Shown: piece by piece, positions 4,645 through 8,410 of the stretch
Numbering within the stretch: position 1 is the stretch's first letter
How the letters are laid out: each line of letters starts with the position of its first letter
From: Akkermansiaceae bacterium
Lineage (GTDB): Bacteria > Verrucomicrobiota > Verrucomicrobiia > Verrucomicrobiales > Akkermansiaceae
Assembly (NCBI GenBank): GCA_029287105.1
Contig: JARFRT010000425.1
Coordinates: 1 to 8,410, forward strand
DNA: 8,410 nt
Reading direction: 5' to 3'
Position numbers and translations under genes: made by a program
The notes under the pieces: generated by a model
Told to the model about the DNA's origin: nothing
Seen by the model: only the letters and a program-made list of their open reading frames with translations
The model's database searches: none

Positions 4645-6627
4645 ATGGCCTTCGAATTATCAAGTCTCAACCCAGCCCAGTCGGAAGCCGTCAATGCGCT
4701 GGATGGTCCGGTCCTCATCCTTGCCGGGGCGGGCACGGGTAAGACCCGCACGGTGACCTGCCGGATTTCCCATATGGTTGATCGTGGTATTGCGCCGGAG
4801 AACATCCTTGCGGTGACCTTTACCAACAAGGCCGCGAGCGAGATGCGTGAGCGCGTCGGCGACATGGTCAGCAAGAAGGCCGGCAAGGAGATCACGGTCT
4901 GCACCTTCCACTCACTTTGTGTCCGTATTTTGCGCACGGGGATCGATCGGCTTGGCTACAAGCACAACTTCACAATCTACACGGGGAATGACCAGACCGG
5001 CCTGATCAAGCAGATCATCGTGCGCAAGGGGGGGGCTCAGGAGAAAATTGAGCCAGGCCTGGTGATTTCGCTCATTTCGAAGGCAAAAAATGAACCGGGC
5101 GGCATAGCGTCCATCGAGGATCCGTTTATTGCCGATATCGCCCAGGCCTATGCCAATGAGTTGCGTGCCCAGAATGCCGTCGACTTCGATGACTTGTTGT
5201 TGCTGGGCGAGCGTCTTCTGCGTGAGTTTCCGGATGTCCGGGACATCTGCCGTCAGCGCTGGACCCGGATCACGGTGGATGAGTTCCAGGATACCAACAG
5301 CCTGCAGATGCGCCTGCTGCAGCAGCTTGTCGGCGAGCCCTATCATGTTTGTGTGGTCGGGGATGACGACCAGAGTATCTATGGCTGGCGCGGTGCCGAG
5401 GTGGCGAACATCCTCCAGTTTGAGAAGTTTTTCCCGAACCCGCAGGTGATTCGTCTCGAGTATAACTACCGCAGTTCGGCTGCCATCATTCACACCGCGA
5501 ACTCGCTGATTGTGCACAACATCGGGCGTAGGGAAAAGCAGCTCAGGTCGGTGAAGCCCGGCGGAGAGCCCATACGTATCATTGCGATGCCCGGGGACGA
5601 GGAGGAGGCCCAGTTTATCGCGCACGAGATCACGGATATTCACCGGGTCGAGAAGAAGCCACTCGAGGACATCGCCATCCTCTTCCGGACGAACTCGCAG
5701 TGCCGCCACCTTGAGCAGGCGCTGCGCGAAGAGGATATTCCCTACCGTATGATCGGCGCACAGAGTTTTTATGACAAAAGGGAAGTGCGCGACCTGCTGG
5801 CCTATTTGCAAGTGCTGGCCAATCCGGATGCCGACGTGCCATTGTTGCGGATCATGAACGCACCGCCGCGCGGCATCGGCCAGTCAGCCGCCATCCTCCT
5901 CACCGATACCTCCCGCGAGCGTGGTGGCAGCGTCTGGGAATCCATGGGCGTGCCGTCCGACAAGTTTTCGACACGCGCGCGCAATGCGATCGGTGAATTC
6001 ACCGAGCTGATTCTCAGCTACCGGGAGCGGATGAATGCGGGACTGGAAAACATGGGCCAGGTCCTGTTGCAAATGCTCGAACAGACCGGATACATCGAGT
6101 GGGTGATCCGGAACAGCAAAAATGAAAAGGAGTCGGACATGCGCCGCAGCAGCATCGACGACGTGGTCCAGCAGCTCACCGACGCGTCGAAAAAAGGCCT
6201 GACCTTACAAAAATTTCTCGATAAGTCGGCGCTCGCCCGTGATCGCGAGGACGACAACGATATCGAGAAACAACGTGGTGTCACCCTGATCACCCTGCAC
6301 TCCTCGAAAGGTCTGGAATACCCTATCGTCTATCTTGTCGGTCTCGAGGAAGGAATTCTTCCGCACAAGCGCAGTACTGAGGAAGGCACCCGTGACGAGG
6401 AGCGCCGCTTGCTTTATGTTGGGATTACCCGCGCCCAGGACCGCTGCACCCTGACCTGGTGCGCTGTGCGCACCAAGTGGGGTCAGCAACACGCCGGAGA
6501 AATCAGTGCCTTTATCCCGGAACTCGATGACAAACACATCGAGCACCTCGACTACGATGACATCATGGGCGCCGAGGCGTCCGAGGAGGATCTGGCCAAC
6601 TTTTTTGCCGACCTCCGCAGTGAATAA
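4645..6627 (+). CDS. UvrD/PcrA/Rep-family ATP-dependent DNA helicase (SF1A)
   Basis: A 660-residue DNA helicase translocating 3'-5' on single strands, acting in repair, replication restart or clearing of proteins from DNA. All family motifs are intact: Q-motif LNPAQ (8-12), Walker A AGAGTGKT (27-34), Ia TFTNKAASEM (58-67), II VDEFQDTN (211-218), III VVGDDDQSIYGWRGA (237-251), IV YNYRSS (273-278), V TLHSSKGLEYP (550-560) and VI EERRLLYVGITRAQ (585-598). Length is near that of E. coli Rep (673) and somewhat below UvrD (720); the tail after motif VI is short and acidic. I cannot decide among UvrD, PcrA and Rep. A TTG at 4591 would add 18 codons, but these overlap the inverted repeat; ATG at 4645 puts the Q-motif at its normal place. 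The gene stands alone, and its 3' end faces the regulator gene. Confidence 0.95.
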   Translation: MAFELSSLNPAQSEAVNALDGPVLILAGAGTGKTRTVTCRISHMVDRGIAPENILAVTFTNKAASEMRERVGDMVSKKAGKEITVCTFHSLCVRILRTGIDRLGYKHNFTIYTGNDQTGLIKQIIVRKGGAQEKIEPGLVISLISKAKNEPGGIASIEDPFIADIAQAYANELRAQNAVDFDDLLLLGERLLREFPDVRDICRQRWTRITVDEFQDTNSLQMRLLQQLVGEPYHVCVVGDDDQSIYGWRGAEVANILQFEKFFPNPQVIRLEYNYRSSAAIIHTANSLIVHNIGRREKQLRSVKPGGEPIRIIAMPGDEEEAQFIAHEITDIHRVEKKPLEDIAILFRTNSQCRHLEQALREEDIPYRMIGAQSFYDKREVRDLLAYLQVLANPDADVPLLRIMNAPPRGIGQSAAILLTDTSRERGGSVWESMGVPSDKFSTRARNAIGEFTELILSYRERMNAGLENMGQVLLQMLEQTGYIEWVIRNSKNEKESDMRRSSIDDVVQQLTDASKKGLTLQKFLDKSALARDREDDNDIEKQRGVTLITLHSSKGLEYPIVYLVGLEEGILPHKRSTEEGTRDEERRLLYVGITRAQDRCTLTWCAVRTKWGQQHAGEISAFIPELDDKHIEHLDYDDIMGAEASEEDLANFFADLRSE

Positions 6628-6663
6628 TCCCCCGGTTCGCGGTGCCGGAACGGGTTCGGGTCG

Positions 6664-6685
6664 GGCGGCCTCTCCGGCTGCCGCC
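6664..6685. terminator. GC hairpin between convergent genes, possible terminator
   Basis: GGCGGC at 6664-6669 pairs exactly with GCCGCC at 6680-6685 around a 10-nt loop. It lies in the 57-nt gap between the helicase stop and the last codon of the convergent regulator gene, a place where a shared terminator is expected. Neither side has a T-run, so it does not meet the rule for an intrinsic terminator. Confidence 0.3.
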
Positions 6686-7695
6686 TATTCGCCAGCGCTC
6701 CGGGTCCTGAAATCCGTGGGTGAGCACCCCTGAAGGGCGAGGAAGCTGGTCGCGAAATACTGGCTCGAATGATAGCCGCAGGCGTGAGCGACCTCGGTGA
6801 TGTTCATTTCCGTTTTTTCTGCGAGTAGTCGCGCCGCCATGCGGATCCTGCACGCGTTGAGGTATTCGATCGGCGTCCTATTGGTAGTGGTGCGGCAATA
6901 ATGCGAAAACTGGCTGCGGGACAAACCGCATTGTTTTGCCATGGAATTCAAATCCCAGTCGTGCGCGGCATGATCCGGGAGTGCCTGAAGGAACATTTCC
7001 ACCACCCGCTGTGACGTCGACAAATGCTTGTCGAGGGTGATTTTATTTCCCTCCAGCATGGCCAGGACCGCGAGCAAAAACTCGTTGATGTAGAGTTTCA
7101 GTCGGGTTTCGTTACCCGCCGGTTGCCGGTTTTCCACAAGCTCGATGAGCCTGGTGAAAATCCGGGTGACTTCCGGGTCCGCCTGCCACACCGATTCTTC
7201 ATTGTGCTGGAGAAGCTGGGTGAGCCGATCCAGCTCATCGGCTGAAAACAGTAACCAGTCGGGCCATTTCCATGTCTGGTTGGGCCGCCTGACATCGACA
7301 TCGAGGATCAGCCAGTGGAGTCGGGATGCCGAGACCTGCGGGTTGCCCACCTGGTGGAGCTGCCAGGGTCGGGTGATGGTGAGATGGCCGCTTTCGAGGG
7401 TATGGCATTTACCGTCCGACTCAAAGGCGGTCTTTCCACGTGCCAGGTAGGTGAACTCAATCCCTTCATTGCAATGGCGGTCGAGGCCCCAGGATTGGGC
7501 GTGCGAGGCGTCCCAGACGCCGATGGAACGCACCTGCGGAAGAAAGCCGGTGGCGAGTCGCCGGCCGGGGTAGGGTGCTTGTGACCAGGCGCTTACCTTG
7601 ACCTCACCCCGTTGTGCGGCCTCCTTGAGCGGGTCGCAGGTATCCGCGTAGTGGGCGGATTGTTGGTCGTGGAAAATGGCAGGATCCGGGGGCAT
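6685..7695 (-). CDS. AraC-family transcriptional regulator with cupin sensor domain
   Basis: A 336-residue DNA-binding regulator. The N-terminal half (about 55-135) is a cupin-like ligand-binding domain, with NEGIEFTYLARGKTAFESDG, then LESGHLTITRPWQLHQVGNP and LHWLILDVDV. The C-terminal domain (about 232-333) holds the two AraC helix-turn-helix units, at about 250-268 (LNSMAKQCGLSRSQFSHYC) and 298-318 (MNITEVAHACGYHSSQYFA), with the usual CGY before the second recognition helix. Such proteins usually sense a sugar or related small molecule and activate neighbouring catabolic genes; the divergent TIM-barrel gene is the natural target. ATG at 7695-7693 is the first start that keeps the whole N-terminus, with no Shine-Dalgarno before it. 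The stop is TAG at 6687-6685. The ligand cannot be named from the sequence. Confidence 0.92.
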   Translation of the reverse strand: MPPDPAIFHDQQSAHYADTCDPLKEAAQRGEVKVSAWSQAPYPGRRLATGFLPQVRSIGVWDASHAQSWGLDRHCNEGIEFTYLARGKTAFESDGKCHTLESGHLTITRPWQLHQVGNPQVSASRLHWLILDVDVRRPNQTWKWPDWLLFSADELDRLTQLLQHNEESVWQADPEVTRIFTRLIELVENRQPAGNETRLKLYINEFLLAVLAMLEGNKITLDKHLSTSQRVVEMFLQALPDHAAHDWDLNSMAKQCGLSRSQFSHYCRTTTNRTPIEYLNACRIRMAARLLAEKTEMNITEVAHACGYHSSQYFATSFLALQGCSPTDFRTRSAGE

Positions 7696-7772
7696 AGTGC
7701 TTGCAGGCGGGGTTGGCGCCGCCTGTTCGATATTTACCAGTATGGAATTATGGAGGATTTACAACTATAAAC

Positions 7773-7782
7773 TCGGCGCCGA
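7773..7782. promoter_or_regulatory. 10-bp perfect palindrome, candidate operator
   Basis: TCGGCGCCGA reads the same on both strands. It stands just after a TATAAA sequence and 86 nt before the TIM-barrel start. Short G/C-centred palindromes like this are typical of LacI-type operators, while AraC proteins more often use direct repeats, so the binder is uncertain. Confidence 0.35.
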
Positions 7783-7809
7783 TGTATCTTATGCTAAAAA
7801 CAACTAGGG

Positions 7810-7845
7810 CTATGGGAGATCGATCAAGCGGATCGATGTGCATAG
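7810..7845. promoter_or_regulatory. 36-bp interrupted palindrome, candidate operator or leader hairpin
   Basis: ATCGATC (7819-7825) and GATCGAT (7831-7837) form an exact inverted repeat with a 5-nt centre. Outside it, CTATG (7810-7814) and CATAG (7841-7845) are again exact reverse complements, separated from the inner arms by 4 and 3 nt. In total 12 base pairs form around one centre. The element ends 22 nt before the TIM-barrel ATG, so as DNA it could be a repressor site overlapping the transcription start, and as RNA a hairpin in the 5' leader that affects translation. Confidence 0.5.
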
Positions 7846-7867
7846 GCTGACTAACTAAAAAAATACG

Positions 7868-8410
7868 ATGATTATTGGATGTTTTGCACTGATTGAGCCA
7901 TTTACCCCGATGGAGAGGCAATTTGAGGCGATCAAGGAGCTGGGGATTGACTATGCCGACCTCACTGACAGCCACGACGGCGCCACCCTGGGGACCGAGT
8001 ATGGATTTTCGGCCTCCATCAGCCTGGATTCCCACCCCGGGAAAATCCGCGACATGGTGGCCAAGCATGGAATCACCCTGACCAGTGTGTGTGCCCATGC
8101 CAACCTGCTCGATCCCGTGAGTCCGGATTCCTATGGCACGCATCAGATCATCAAAGCTATTCGTCTTGCTGCTCTGTTAGGGGTCAAGCAGGTGATCACG
8201 ACCGAGGGCGACCCCAAGACGGATTTTGGTCACAACCTGAGTGAAGAACAGCGCCTTCTGATGATCGCCTCAAAGTTGCACGCCCCGATCGAGTGGGCAC
8301 GTGAACTGGGTGTTGAGCTCTTGCTCGAACCGCATGGCATCATGACCGATACGGTGGACGGCATGAAGAAAATCCTCGATACCCTGGGTAATGAAGATGT
8401 GGTGGGTGTC
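7868..8410 (+). CDS. sugar phosphate isomerase/epimerase-like TIM-barrel protein (partial, 3' end missing)
   Basis: The first 181 codons of a xylose-isomerase-like TIM barrel (AP endonuclease 2 / sugar isomerase-epimerase superfamily); the frame is open to the window edge. Visible barrel landmarks are the first strand MIIGCFALIE, FEAIKELGIDYADL (18-32), the second-strand region with KHGITLTSVCAHANLLD (66-82), IKAIRLAALLGVKQVITTEG (95-114), and GVELLLEPHG (148-157), whose Glu154 is the usual first metal ligand. The later metal-binding Asp, His and Glu residues lie beyond the edge. Members isomerise or epimerise sugars, inositols or related keto-compounds, usually in the cytoplasm. It diverges from an AraC-type regulator, so it probably belongs to an inducible sugar or polyol pathway continuing to the right. 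The substrate cannot be assigned. ATG at 7868 starts directly at the first strand. Confidence 0.87.
   Translation, partial: MIIGCFALIEPFTPMERQFEAIKELGIDYADLTDSHDGATLGTEYGFSASISLDSHPGKIRDMVAKHGITLTSVCAHANLLDPVSPDSYGTHQIIKAIRLAALLGVKQVITTEGDPKTDFGHNLSEEQRLLMIASKLHAPIEWARELGVELLLEPHGIMTDTVDGMKKILDTLGNEDVVGV

Larger units (their letters stand above)
7696..7867. promoter_or_regulatory. divergent control region between regulator and TIM-barrel gene
   Basis: This 172-nt gap must hold the promoters of both divergent genes. The centre (7731-7800) is AT-rich. A TATAAA at 7766-7771 could be a -10 for the + strand gene, but its -35 (near 7743) is poor. GGCGCC occurs twice, at 7715-7720 and 7775-7780. 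The two palindromes listed separately lie between the AT-rich core and the TIM-barrel start. The last bases before the ATG at 7868 are A-rich, with no Shine-Dalgarno. Confidence 0.5.

Noticed and set aside
4912..5811. 299-codon open frame on the - strand inside the helicase gene
   Set aside because: The + strand carries every helicase motif across this span; the antisense frame has no recognisable domain and is explained by GC-rich codon use.
7748..8143. 131-codon - strand frame opposite the TIM-barrel gene
   Set aside because: It lies antisense to a clear TIM-barrel N-terminus and crosses its control region; it has no domain of its own.

Overview
The window carries seven complete protein genes and one gene cut by the right edge on the + strand, plus one complete gene on the - strand. 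I see no rRNA, tRNA, CRISPR array, transposase or prophage gene, so this looks like ordinary chromosomal backbone. The most likely source is a member of the Verrucomicrobiota (Opitutae-like). This rests on the ECF sigma factor followed by a small cysteine-free one-pass membrane protein and a degenerate trypsin-like PDZ protein, on the style of the cupin AraC regulator, and on C/T-rich start contexts with no Shine-Dalgarno sequence. The taxonomic call is an inference from protein style, not from a marker gene.

Layout. (1) 202-2001 is a tight + strand run that is probably one transcript: a very acidic single-cluster ferredoxin, a DUF721/DciA-like protein overlapping it by 11 nt, a HAD-family phosphatase-like protein with a variant motif I (DWSGT), and dihydroneopterin aldolase (folB). 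(2) 2169-4514 is a probable envelope-stress or signalling module: ECF sigma factor, small membrane protein (candidate anti-sigma factor), and an exported trypsin-fold/PDZ protein that seems to have lost its catalytic His and Asp. A candidate sigma70-type promoter overlapped by an inverted repeat lies between the sigma gene and the membrane protein gene. (3) 4645-6627 encodes a UvrD/PcrA/Rep-type superfamily 1A helicase, preceded by an imperfect inverted repeat. (4) 6685-8410 holds a cupin-AraC regulator on the - strand, convergent with the helicase and divergent from a xylose-isomerase-like TIM-barrel gene that runs off the right edge. The divergent region contains a 10-bp palindrome and a 36-bp interrupted palindrome that are good operator candidates. 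The arrangement suggests locally controlled sugar or polyol metabolism.

The least ordinary part is the sigma / membrane protein / pseudo-protease module, together with an unclear 233-nt stretch (3376-3608) that may be an N-terminal extension or the remains of another short exported-protein gene. Small non-coding repeats near the sigma gene (2003-2090, 2863-2890) and before the helicase (4529-4622) are the other unexplained signals.
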